A stretch of DNA of 64,000 bases, taken from NCBI GenBank assembly GCA_950295325.1, contig OX485804.1, forward strand, positions 8,370,001-8,434,000. The letters are read 5' to 3'. Below, piece by piece: positions 1-10,512 of the stretch (position 1 is the first letter of the stretch; each line of letters begins with the position of its first letter). The position numbers were made by a program, and so were the translations under genes. Origin of the DNA: Polytrichum commune (lineage: Eukaryota > Streptophyta > Polytrichopsida > Polytrichales > Polytrichaceae). The notes beneath the pieces were generated by a model that was not told the origin of the DNA, ran no database searches, and saw only the letters and a list, made by a program, of their open reading frames with translations.

Positions 1-65
1 ATGCTCTCAACAATTGAGATCGCACGGATTGACCTCAAGTGACTTGGGAACTGTGTGAATTGGCC
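1..65. mobile_element. Harbinger/Tourist-like element, right end only
   Basis: The first 65 bases match the right ends of the three complete elements that follow: the same block reading GACCTCAAGTGACTTGGGA, then a GTGTGAA..GGCC terminus. It is followed by TTA and a short spacer like those between the next copies. The left part lies outside the window. Confidence 0.6.
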
Positions 66-93
66 TTAGCTTAAGTAGCAACAAGTCAAGTAA

Positions 94-421
94 GGGCCAA
101 TTCATATGGGGTCCCAAGTCTCAACTTTTGAGCCACAAGAAAGCATTACAATATGGTTCATTATCAATAATTTTACCACTAGTCCCGAATATATTTTTGC
201 ATTAAATAATCAAGATCCGAGTTATTTGCAGGGTCAAACCCTCAACACAAGTCCCAAGTCTCATCTCCAAAAAATGTTGTCATGTAGGCATCCAAATCAC
301 ACTTGGGACTTAGGACTTGGGATCATGTGTGAAGTGGTAATTCCCAACTGCCATGCGCTCTCAACACCAGAGATCACACGGATTGACCTCAAGTGACTTG
401 GGATCCCGTGTGAACTGGCCC
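94..421. mobile_element. Harbinger/Tourist-like inverted-repeat element, copy 1
   Basis: A 328-bp element with terminal inverted repeats. The left end starts GGGCCAATTCAT and the right end, reverse-complemented, starts GGGCCAGTTCACACGGGA. TAA lies directly on both sides (91-93 and 422-424). A TAA/TTA target duplication next to GGGCC termini is the PIF/Harbinger (Tourist MITE) pattern. It has no coding capacity. The family assignment is inferred from termini and target site only. Confidence 0.65.
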
Positions 422-449
422 TAACTTAAGTAGGCAACATGTTAGGTAA

Positions 450-788
450 GGGTTGGTTCACGTGGGGTCCCAAGTCCCACTCATGTTAGCAAGTCCCAAC
501 TTTTGAGCTCCAAGAAACCATTAAAACCGGATCTAAATTACTTTATGCAAACAAAAAAATGTGCAGACTAGTATTGAGAGTTGGTTCTAGCTTTTTGCTG
601 AACCCAATCCTCAACACAAGTCCCAAGTCCCACCTCCACTAAATGTTACCATGTAGGCATCCATATCATACTTGGGACTTAGGACATGGGATCCCGTGTG
701 AAGTGATAATTCCCAACTGCCATGCTCTCAATAGTCGAGGTTGCATGGATTGACCTCAAGTGACTTGGAACCCCGTGTGAAGCGGCCC
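450..788. mobile_element. Harbinger/Tourist-like inverted-repeat element, copy 2
   Basis: Second array member, 339 bp, flanked by TAA at 447-449 and 789-791. The left terminus is GGGTTGGTTCACGTGGGG and the right terminus, reverse-complemented, is GGGCCGCTTCACACGGGG. The interior matches copy 1, including repeated TCCCAAGTCCCA motifs. The spacer between copies 1 and 2 (425-446) resembles the other spacers, so element plus spacer was probably duplicated as one unit. Confidence 0.65.
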
Positions 789-815
789 TAACGTAAGTAT
801 CAACAGGTCATACAA

Positions 816-1107
816 GCGCTGGTTCACATGGGATCCCAAGTCCCAACTTTTGAGCCGCATTACAATATGGTTAATCATCATTGAAATCGGATGTGGTGTT
901 GAAAGTTGGGTCCAACTTTTTGCTGGACCCAACCATGAACACAAGTCCCAAGTCTCACCTCCACTAACTGTTGCCATGTAGGCGTCCATGTCATACTTGG
1001 GACTTAGGACATGGGATCCCGTGTGCAACTTCCATGCACTCTCGACGGCGGAGATTGCACGGATCGACCTCAAGTGACATGACATGGGAGCCCATGTGAA
1101 GTGGCCC
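816..1107. mobile_element. Harbinger/Tourist-like element, copy 3 (degenerate)
   Basis: Third complete member, 292 bp. The left end GCGCTGGTTCACATGGGA and the right end (reverse complement GGGCCACTTCACATGGGC) still pair. The flanking triplets have decayed to CAA and TAC. It shares with the other copies the internal sequence around the Gly/Ser-coding-like TCCCAAGTC repeats. Confidence 0.6.
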
Positions 1108-1766
1108 TACGTCATGTACCATGGGAAGCCTCACCTCACCTCACCTCACCTCACCACCAGCGTCGCGTGACGACTCTCAAGAACAACAAACAAAGGAGCC
1201 AGCCATTCCCTCTACTTACAGTGCCCTACTGTAACAAGAGTACCGGAGCACCCAAGGTTACGTATTCTGCACCGGTTTCCGTTTCCTCCCCGTTCCGCTC
1301 CGCTTTCATCCTCTGCTCCCTTCGCACTTCCTAGGGTTTTGCGGACTTACCTCCCTCAGTCGCTTTCTGTTTCCACCGGTGGGAACACGCACACTTTAAC
1401 AGTCTCCACTCTCTCTCCCGTGGCCGCGGAGGTGGGATCGGGTCCCGCTTGTTGGGTGCTGCTTTTGGTTGTTGGTTTTTGGTTCTGGAGCTCCGCAGCA
1501 AGTGTGGGAGGAGATCTAGAGGGAGGGTTTTGGAGGTTCGATTCTACTCGGGACCGGGAGAAGGTAATTTTGCAGAGCGGATCTGGTATGCTGGTTGTGG
1601 CAACAGGGGTTTTTGGTTTGAGTCGGGCAGCGGAGGAGGGTTTGGCTCTGGCAGGGCAGAGCAGGGCAGAGCAGGCGGTTCGTAGAGGATAGAGGTGTTG
1701 GAGCAGCATTTTGCGGTGCCTGTGGGAGGCAGCAGCAGCAGCTGAGAGGGAGAGAATAGAGAGAGG
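1108..1766 (+). promoter_or_regulatory. Upstream region and 5' leader of PPI-like gene A
   Basis: No gene is seen here. The stretch from about 1330 to 1766 has a counterpart upstream of gene B (about 23365-23735): both contain AGGGTTTTGCGGA and then a purine-rich leader with GAGCAGCATTTTGCGGTG shortly before the start codon. The duplication therefore copied the promoter-proximal region as well as the gene. A direct CTCAC repeat lies at about 1130-1155. The long minus-strand open frame across 1356-1916 overlaps exon 1 and is treated as a shadow. Confidence 0.5.
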
Positions 1767-4700
1767 ATGATGAACGGGGAGGTGGAATCGTCCAATGGCA
1801 CGGTGACGGATCTGCCCTCGGAAGTAGTGGAGAAGAGCAACAAGGAGGGTTTGGTGTCCGCCACCCAGGAAGAAGAGTCCTCGCATGAGGAGGCCTTGGC
1901 GACTCCGGATGATCAAATGCTGGTAAGTTGATGAGGCGCTGGTTCGGGTTCTTCTGGATGTCAGTGTAAATTGTTCGCCCTCGTGTGCTAATGTGTGTGT
2001 GTGAGAGAGAGAAAGAGAGAGAGAGAGAGGGGGCTCTTCGGTGTTATCATTCGCTTTGTCTGGGATGCAAATGTCCGATTTGTAGCCTCCGACAGTGTCG
2101 TCCTACCTCATTTGGATAATGCCTGCGAAGAGGATTTTGACCGTGACGCACCGGTCCACACTTGCGATTGAGAAGGTGAAGTGGTTGCGACGATTATGAC
2201 AATGCTCGCGTTTGATCTGTTTGTTCAGTTGCGCTCGCGCCCTCCTTGGTTAAAACAGGCCTGAATTCTGGATACGGGACTTGCTCCAAAGATAATACGC
2301 GGCGAGTCAACCTTTGGGTAAACTTGGCGTCAACTTCACCATTCTTGCATTGACCTGGGATTAACCACATTTATCCCAGTTTAATAAAAGGGTATCTTGC
2401 TTTATCCGCTCGTGTATAGTGGTGCATCTATAGATGCTTACCCTCGAAACATATTCCTCTGTAGCTTTTTGGATGGACGCATTTTCTGCAGCCGTGGGTA
2501 TCGATGTGAAGGAGCCACGGTTAGGCCGAATGTGTGGGTTTGAAAGTTTCTGTTGCCTCTGCATTCTACTGCTGTGGGGTGCGAAGGGTCCCAGGTTTGC
2601 GAAGAGAGGTGACTGGGGAACCTTAGTGTGAGATTGTGGATGCTCAAGATGCTATCATCATCCAGCGCTAAAGGAAAATGTTACATCATCTAGCCACAAT
2701 GTATGTTGCAGGAGGAAGTTGTGATCATTTGGGCAGAAGTTACTGGAGTTTTGAGGAATGTTGGGTTCTAGATTTGCGGGATAAACAACATTTGTGAATG
2801 TGATAATATCAGACTTGTATCAAAGTGTTCCTGGTAGTCGTTGGGGCTTGCTGTACATTTTTTGTTCTGATTTAAGCAACATCCGTAGTTGCCCCAGTTG
2901 CCTGAAAATACCGGAAATGTTGGGTTTTGGATTAAAACAGGCATATGGTGGTCTGAAGGAGCCAATTGGAGATGCCGACGCCATGTTTGGAAGTAAGTTT
3001 GTTGTGACTTTTACTAAAGTATTGAATTTTATTTCTGGTATATCCTTACCACATTCAGTTGCTTGTAGGGGTTAATGTGGATATTCACATATTGCACTTA
3101 TTTAGAAACTGAGGATGTGAGGTCTATTCATGTTTATTACCAGGGGTATCCTGAGCTCTATAGACTTGGATGAGTCATCCACCTTTTAACTATAGGTATG
3201 GTTCCTGCTGTTGTCATATAATGCGAGTTTCAAATAGAATTGGATATATTGTTGTTTGGGAGTCTTCCGCTTTCAAATACCACCCAGATAAAGTGGTCTT
3301 TTGGGAAACAGTTATTTATTCTAGCAGCCTTCATAAGCTCTTCACACGGGTGGCATTCATCTTAGAATTTTTCTTGTGTTGTCCAAGAAATTTGTTATAG
3401 TCTCCTGTAACGTCCGAAAAGTTTTTGAAGTTATTAAGGTTAATTGCCTACCTCTTTAAAAGGGCATAGGCTATTTCCCTCATGGCATAGGTTGCATCCT
3501 ACAATATCAAATTTTTGGAAGTTGAAAACCTTTTGAGTTTTTAAGTTACCCGCCAATTGCCTTCAAAACTAATTTTTAGTAGGTTAAAAATCCTTCATAT
3601 CTTTTAATGTTGTAGGCTTTAAATTCAAAATTTGAGTACTAAGTGGTATCCTTGGCAGGAATTGAACCTGGCTAAGCCCTCACCACGTTTGAAGGCCAAG
3701 GATTAGCCAACTCTTTTTTAAAGAGTTAATTATAAGTTATGAAAGGTTGCTAAAATTCAAATGAGTTTAAGGGTGAAAGTCCTCACCATCTTCTGATTCA
3801 ACCTCTACTCTTCCTGCAAGATATAGCCTAAAGATATGTACTTAGGCCAACTAATTTCCCAATTTGAAGAAGGATGAATGACTAAAATCCTCTCTTTTAA
3901 AAAATTTGTAGGCAAAATTTCCCACATGTTTTTAATCACATAGGTTGATATCCTATGTTTTTAAATTGTCCATAGGCTCTTTGTCCTACACTTTCAAAAT
4001 TTTATAGGCTAAGTCACAAATTTTGTAGGCTGCATTTGTATTAGCCTTAGGCTCTTGCCGGGGGCTGGTCTCCTGAGCTCCAGAAGAGCCTGAATATATC
4101 TCAAGCGACTGAGATCATATTTTCTTTATTTGTTTGTTGCTTTCTCTTTATTTTGTTCTCATGAATGACATTTATTCCTGCCTGCTCATGCTGGATTCTG
4201 ATCTTAAATTACAAAATTCTTCTATTGCAGCAGGTCCACCTCCTATTGAGGAGTCAACAGGAGGTTCAGAAGTCCTTGAAATTCCTGACAAGGATATGCT
4301 CCCAGAAGATATCTTCCCACAGCCGGTGGCACCAGAAGTGGATGAGGAACTGCCAAGTGACCTTGAAGAAGGTGAAATCAAGGAATCTGAGAGTGCTGAT
4401 ACTTCCAATAGTGGTCTGCAAAATGGACCTACATGTAGTTGGCCACATGAAGCAGAAAAGGATCAGATTGATGGTGTTGACTCTCCCTGCATTAGTAAGT
4501 TCTATGCAATTTTGTTATTTTTGAAACATTACTTGTCATCCGTATTACAGTTGATGTACATCATTCTGTAAAGTCTCTTCTTTGATCTCAATCCTCTCCA
4601 AGAAATTTTCCCAACCTAGCTACATACACTGTGTTAAGGCAATATAAGGTGGAAGGATTGTGGAAGGATTGACATTAAAATTAAATTCATATCTCAAGCA

Positions 4701-6862
4701 TCTGAGGATAATGTTTTTTATGTTTCTCTTACATACAAACACGACCTAGGATCTGTTAGAGTACAAATTGCACTAGGAAATACAGGCTATCCTTTGTTCC
4801 ATGTGGGGAGGTTGTTCTTTAAATTCTAGCTGACTTGGAAGGAGTGCAACTTTCTTTGTATATGATTTCTAACAAGGTTTGAACTTCTTCAGATGAGTCA
4901 GCAGCAGGTTTGGAACTCCCTCTTCGCCCTGAAGTTGAAAGTAGGAAACCAGATATTTCTGATGGGTGGAACAGGCCACATGGGAGCACATCTGGCTGGG
5001 CAAGTGCAGACCCTCCAGGTGAGGAAATTACCAGCGCTTCTGTGGCTCCAGAGGTTCCTGTGTCAGAATCTGGCGTTCTTGGGACAGCTCCCGCTCCAGT
5101 AGCTCCAGGGACGGAGCAGCCAACACTGCAGCGTTATACATATTACATGATAAAAATTCCGAGGCCTGTTGATGACAAAGGTAAAGCTGATATCAGCAAT
5201 GCAGAATCCAAGTTACAAGAGAAGGCAGATGAACGTGATCAGCACAATGTGCATGTTCAGGCAGCTAAGAAAAAGAGGAATGAAGCATTTGAGAAGCGGA
5301 AAGCTGCTGGAATGTTTGAGCGGGAGTGCTTGCAAAAGCTGCGTGCAAAGTATGATGAGGTGAAGCCCTTGAGGGATAGTATAAAGACGATAAAAGGAGA
5401 TGAGCGAAATATGAGAGAGAGGAACCAAGGTATGCCTCGGTCTGAAGAGGACCTAGACTACAGAATTGCAACCTTGGAAAGGAGAATCCAGCATGAGACC
5501 ATTCCCTTGAAGGAGGAGAAACAGTTGATGCGGGACATTAAGGCCCTTGAATCATGTCGGGAAAGTGTAAGGCAGAATGCGGCCCTGAGACAGCAAGTCC
5601 AGGAATCTATGGGCAATCGGGAAGAGATGGAGGAAGCCCTGAAGCCATTGAATGCAGAGTATAAACAACTGGAAGTGGAGTACAAAGCAGCAATATTGAA
5701 CCGAGAAGCTGCTGAGAGAGAATATGATATGCAGAATGAAGCCTTGAGCAGCGTGATGGGGCAATTGCACAAAGCAAATGACTCCAGGCAAGAGGCTTAT
5801 GAAGTTCGAAGGGCTCTGAAGCAACAAGAGTATGCACGACTGAAGGAATTCTATGACAACAAGAGGGAAATACAAACAGCAAAAGATATGGCCAGCCAAC
5901 CCAAGAGCAGGCAGGCAGTTGAGGAACTCTGTAATGCTCAGGTGGAGCGGATTATGGAGCTTTGGAACAGCAACGAGGAATTTAGGAAGAATTACGTGAA
6001 AGACAATGAAAGGAGTACAATCAGACGGTTGGAAACATTGGATGGGCGGGCTCTTGGGCCAGGTGAAAAAGCACCCACTATGTCCAGTTTTGTACCTCCA
6101 GTTGCTTCTCAAGTGGCAGAACAGAAGAGCAATCCATCAGCCACGGAGAGTGGGCGACAAGGTGGAAACACTGGTGGAGAAGCTACTGAAGAGGCAGGGG
6201 TAAAGAAGGTGAAAGCCCCAGTAAAGAAAGAGTCTGAGGCAGTTGCGGCAACAAAAGAGGCCGACAAAACAGTCTCAAAAGAGGAGAGAAGGAAACAGAG
6301 CTCTGTAGTTCCTGAGGTGGCAGAACCTATTGTGGTGGAGAAGTCACAAGAGGAGATTGAGCGAGAGGCAGCAGAGCTGAAGGAGAAGAGACGGGCTGCA
6401 GAGATGGCGAAAGCTAAAGAGGCAGAAGAACGAAAGAAGCGCACAGCAGAAAGGTCCCAGTTAAAGGCACAGGCATGGGCTCAGAAAGAGGCAGAGAGAA
6501 AGGAGAAGGAGAAGGAGAAGAAGAACCGCAAGAAGTCTGCAACAGTGAACTCTGTAGAAGCTGTCAATCTATCAGAGTCTGCCCCTGACGCAGAGGGCAA
6601 CAAAAGTGGTCCCGAAGTTGACGAACCTGTGGTAGAGCCAACAACAAAGGTAACTGCAAGGCGGAAACATGGGGTCACAAACACCCAGAAGGTGGTTGCT
6701 AGAGAAGGCCCTGCAGTTGTACGTGTGCGGAGGAAGAGTCAACAGCAGAAGATGTTAGGTCTGCCTCTGCAGGCTGTGGTGATCATTGCCTCTGTATCAG
6801 TTATTTTAGTTGCAATTGCAATTTTCATGTTCTTTAGGGGCAATTCTGGGCAAACAGCTTAG
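1767..6862 (+). CDS. Proton pump interactor-like protein A (coiled coil, C-terminal membrane anchor), 4 exons
   Basis: Hand-built model: exons 1767-1922, 2941-2992, 4231-4494, 4893-6862 join to 2442 nt (813 aa) with GT-AG introns. The start is a double ATG also present in paralogue B. Residues 1-235 are acidic and low-complexity. From about residue 238 comes the PPI core: a conserved block beginning YYMIKIPRPVDD, then long coiled coil with RIQHE..EEKQLMRDIK and LWNSNEEFRKNY, all typical of plant proton pump interactors. A Lys/Glu-rich stretch follows, then a hydrophobic tail anchor at about 780-805 with a short C-terminus. In Arabidopsis, PPI1 is an ER/plasma-membrane-associated protein that binds the autoinhibitory tail region of H+-ATPase; the same role is inferred here. 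Exon 3 has a NAGNAG acceptor (4231 or 4234). Identity is sure at family level; the N-terminal exons are less certain. Confidence 0.88.
1992..2033. repeat. GT/GA microsatellite in intron 1 of gene A
   Basis: A (GT)n run passes into (GA)n just downstream of the first splice donor. Gene B keeps only a short purine-rich stretch at the same place. Confidence 0.85.
3370..4060. other. Paralogue-specific filler in intron 2 of gene A
   Basis: Intron 2 of A aligns with B up to about 3370, just before the place where B has exon 3. It aligns again from about 4065 (TCCTGAGCTC block), before the exon shared with B exon 6. The 690 bp between is AT-rich, carries many TAGGCT/ATAGGTT motifs and a tRNA-like hairpin, and has no match to B exons 3-5. 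It marks a deletion/replacement in A, or the site where B gained exons. Confidence 0.55.
3644..3703 (-). other. tRNA-like sequence with B box, lacking room for a full D/anticodon arm
   Basis: Read on the minus strand, ATCCTTG and CAAGGAT form a perfect 7-bp acceptor-like helix. The B-box motif GGTTCAATTCC lies within a T-arm-like hairpin, and A plus CCA follows the helix. Only about 25 nt separate the 5' strand from the T arm, too few for normal D and anticodon arms. A functional tRNA is unlikely; a tRNA-derived SINE head or a decayed tRNA is more plausible. Confidence 0.4.
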
Positions 6863-8325
6863 AGTTGAGAACAGGATAGTAGAGATATAAGTAGTTATGA
6901 AGAAGAGTATGAAGGTTCACAAAGCAGTTTTATTTTTTCATCTCTCTGAGTACTGCAGGATTATTGAGCTCCAATGAGGACAGAACAGGATTGTAGGGTG
7001 GTTCGTATTCCTTATTTTAATTGCAAATAAGGCTTCAAGGCATTCCTTATTTGACTTGGCAATATGTGAGTAGGTAGTAGTGTGCTTTATTGGAAAATCT
7101 GTAAAGCTCTACACTAAGTGATTTAGATGTGGAAATTTTGCAAGGGGTTGTAAATGGTACATGTAGTCCAGTGGACCAAAGTATGTTGTAGAACACTATT
7201 ATCCTTGTCAATGAGAGTACCAAAATTGCATATTGTCAAGTCTCCACTGGCTACTTGATTTCGTTGAGATCCTTGCACACACTCCCAAAGTAATAAACCA
7301 TTATCCTGCTTTTTGTCCTCGTAAATGTTGATGTCCAAAATCAATTAGGTTATCAAAGAAACTCAACGTTAGACAACATTTTCATTCTGTACTGAAAACA
7401 ATCTTAGTTTCCTCACCATGTAGAAGCAAAGTTGGCTTGTGTAAGTTAGGTTTCATGGCCACGAATTAGCTGTCGCTTAGCTTTTGAAGAGTTTGACTTT
7501 GTTGATAAGCATACGTCGAGCAAGTCTTTGAGGTGGCCATGGTGTGCGAATTGTTTGAGAACGAGGTCTAACTTATTGATTACCCAGCAAGGAAGCTCTG
7601 AGGATGCCAGGATATTCTTTTGGTGACGGCTGTGGTTTTAGCTGGCAGATGCCCAACCTGATTCAAACAGCACAAGTTCCTCTCATCTTCCTCAACAACC
7701 CTGCATCTAAATTGGGATGCTATGCTTTGTTGACCATGTCATCGCTGCAAGTTGAGGGCAAGTCAACTATCTTAGTGTGGCACATCAATGAGTGCTGCCC
7801 ACATGATAATTTCACAAGCTTTCTGGAAACATTAACCTTCAAATTAGATTACCTCCTCTGCGTAGGAAGGAATCTCTGTTTTCAAACGATTTAATGCTTA
7901 AGAGTGGGAATTGTTAGAAGTTATGCGATCGTAGTGAGAATCAAGCTTGAGACATCCTCATCTTACTCGTCTTATATTATATGCGTCAAAGGAGGTAAGC
8001 GAGGCGGGGTAAAGCAGTTGCTGTCACATGTGGTGTCATCATCTTGACTCATGCACATGAACAATAAACTCCTAGACCGGGCTTATCTTAGCCATATCAT
8101 GGAGCTCAATTTGGACTTGGATCATTTTCACGTGTATGTAATCTGCTAGAGAAGAATGCAACTAATGACACGCATGTATCCAAACATGACCATCTTCAAT
8201 ACATCAAGGATGTAACATCTGAACATCAATACAATGGTCTTAGTTACATACATATTGATTAGGGTAGGAGCACTTTGTTATCCTATCAGTGACCCAATCC
8301 ACTGACTATTTTAAGATTTAAATAA
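6863..8325. other. 3' flank of gene A and unassigned sequence
   Basis: The first 250 bp or so is probably the 3' UTR of gene A. A 96-codon open frame at 7604-7894 resembles no family I recognise and has no gene-like context. Nothing else is identifiable. Confidence 0.4.
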
Positions 8326-9313
8326 CACTACATTGTTTATGGTATTTAGTGTCACGTACAGTAATCTCCCGCTGAAGTGCGCACCCGTTTAAGTACGCAC
8401 TCTAGTTAAGTGCGCAAATTTCTTGACAAAAATCAAGGTTCATACTTTATTGTTTGAACATATCATGCAAAGTCATTTGCCGCGAATGCATGCAATTTTT
8501 TCACTGGACATTCAATGTCAGTTTGTTAACGTTTAACTAAAACGTCTCAAATGATCGTCACAATTCATCATACATCTGTCTAGCTTCCGTTTGAACATCG
8601 GAGCAAAGCAATTGGTCGTAGATGTCAAGGACAATGTTGTGTAGAGATTCACAGCCTTTGAAGTCGGTAGCACTTTCAAATTCAACCAAGGTCTTGATAG
8701 GTTGGATTTTGGTCAATGGTTTTCATGTTGCAATTCATCGAATCAGAGGGTCTAGAAGCAATATGAGTAAAGTATGCACCTACCAACTGAGTGCGCACCA
8801 ATGGTTCCAATTCAAAATGTGTACTTAAGCGGGAGATTACTATACACTATTTGCAAAGGACCTAAACTAGATGCCTAGAGGTCTCAAAGTGTCACACCCA
8901 TTGATTGTCAATATAATTCCATTCATTAACATAAATAACTTCTTTAAGTGAAAAAACATCTACATTATGACATTCTAGTATACAAGGGGAAGATATTTTA
9001 AAGTGCACTAATGGCAACTGTCATCTGTTTACATTTTAGTATGCAAGACGAAATTTTTTCTTGAGCATACTAATGACAAGCACTTTGGTGCATACTTTAT
9101 CACCTTGTAGATCATTGTGCAACAAACACATGCACCTCATAACATTATTGAACATACACGTGCCAAAGATATTAGTAAGTGCACTTGAACACCAAGTGTC
9201 ATGAGGCAACAATTATATTGAAGTTGTTAATCATCAGTGTAACCTAGCATATGCCTCAAACTAGGGTAAGTGACACTATTAAGAATGTGACGCTAAATAT
9301 CATAATCGGCGTA
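8326..9313. mobile_element. Inverted-repeat element (ATTTAGTGTCAC family), copy 1, interrupted
   Basis: The left end starts CACTACATTGTTTATGG and continues GTATTTAGTGTCAC. The right end, reverse-complemented, reads ATTATGATATTTAGCGTCAC. The copy at 13601-14141 is the same element in opposite orientation. The left arm here is split from the body by a 484-bp pogo-like insertion at 8359-8842. CACTA at the terminus hints at a CACTA-type MITE, but no 3-bp target duplication is clear. Confidence 0.6.
8359..8842. mobile_element. pogo/Tc1-mariner-like element, 484 bp, nested
   Basis: Terminal inverted repeats of about 18 bp: left CAGTAATCTCCCGCTGAAG, right (reverse complement) TAGTAATCTCCCGCTTAAG. 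TA dinucleotides flank it at 8357-8358 and 8843-8844. Subterminal copies of AAGTGCGCAC lie near both ends. The TA target and CAGT-type termini fit Tc1/mariner elements of the pogo group. A short minus-strand frame in the middle could be a transposase C-terminal remnant, but I cannot confirm it. Confidence 0.6.
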
Positions 9314-9681
9314 CATGTCTTGCAAAATTGTTTGTGTTTAAAGCATGCATGTCTATTCATTGTCAAGATCGACGGATTATGAACTCAACTATATATTGAG
9401 CATACCAGATTTTTGTTTCCCTGGTGAACTTTGAGTACTATGTACATTAGGATAAATTTATTTTTCTAATATTTTAGCTTCCTAGGAGACTCCCATAGTT
9501 GTAGAAAGGTTTGTTCACCACTTTCGGTGGTGAACACAAATGTCTTATGAAACCCTAATGTTAAAACGAATAAATTCGTCTCCAAATCCGGCAACAATGT
9601 TGAAAAGTGTCCTAGTTAGTGAAGGTTAAGTTTTTGCATCCAAGGTACATATTTGTCTATATATCATCCTTGTGCTAGGAC
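9314..9681. other. Unassigned intergenic sequence
   Basis: AT-rich, with no reading frame, inverted repeat or RNA-like feature that I can support. Confidence 0.4.
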
Positions 9682-9684
9682 TTA

Positions 9685-10110
9685 GGGCCACTTCACACAA
9701 TGATGAGCCAAGAGCCATGACCATGGAATTGTGAGAGCCCAAAAGAAGTGTCCGAAGGCCATCCCAAGACACTTCCAAATTCATGTTGTAGTGTGGTCAC
9801 GGGCCCTCAAGTGTCGTGTGAAGGCATATGTGACCGGACCCTTAACCAAATGGTGTTTCAATGAATATCTATCTATGGGGGGTCCTCACACTTGATAAAT
9901 ATATAAAGGTCTCCCGGTTTTGTGTTAAGCTTTCCTCCAAGAGGTGGTTCTTGAATATAGCCCAAGAGACATGAAACATGATCCATCCGTGTAGACTTTA
10001 TACGTCCATCTTGCAATTCATTGGTCCCGTGAGCGTAGTGTGAAGCGAACTTGGAGCGGCTCTGCCTTTTCCATGGTCACGGGCCCTCAGTCTCATGTGT
10101 GAAGTGGCCC
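9685..10110. mobile_element. TTA-flanked Harbinger-like element, copy 1
   Basis: A 426-bp element flanked by TTA (9682-9684 and 10111-10113). The left end is GGGCCACTTCACACA and the right end, reverse-complemented, is GGGCCACTTCACACATGAG: a near-perfect terminal inverted repeat. Both arms continue with GGCCATGACCATG/GGTCACGGGCCC-type sequence. A second copy in the same orientation lies at 55110-55609. No transposase is present. Confidence 0.7.
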
Positions 10111-10113
10111 TTA

Positions 10114-10504
10114 GATGTCCCAACCATGGTTTATGACCCATACACATTGATTGCGTGAGCATGGAAGGTGAAATCGTATCCAAGGAGCTTTTGTTGAGAA
10201 GCAACTTGAGTGGAGTGGAGAGTGACTTTTAAGTAAACCAAGCGGCGGCATGCAAAGAAGATTCATACATAACTTTATAAAAAGGAAAACATATGCTTCA
10301 CACAATTTTATGATTTCTTAGATGAAAAATAGATCATAGATTACCAAGAGTGTGGAGATAAGTGCCTTGAAGGCCTTGTATGAAGTTATACAAGAGATGT
10401 CGACATGAAGTTGACTATATAATTTATGATTCTTTGTGTCAAAAAACTTGATTTGTTAAAGGCAGTCACGGGCTCTCATCCTCATAACATTGTTAAGAGC
10501 CTCC
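10114..10504. other. Unassigned intergenic sequence
   Basis: Short stretch between a Harbinger-like and a hAT element. It ends with one copy of the hAT target duplication (10505-10512). No gene is seen. Confidence 0.4.
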
Positions 10505-10512
10505 TTGATGCC

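Noticed and set aside
1356..1916. 186-codon minus-strand open frame
   Set aside because: It overlaps the GC-rich leader and exon 1 of gene A, has Ser/Pro/Arg-rich composition typical of an antisense shadow, and a similar shadow occurs over gene B's leader.
5552..6112. Long minus-strand frames across the PPI coiled coils (also 28179-28526 and 28619-29053)
   Set aside because: They are antisense to a strongly conserved coding exon and encode Leu/Phe/Ser-rich shadows of the Glu/Lys-rich sense strand.
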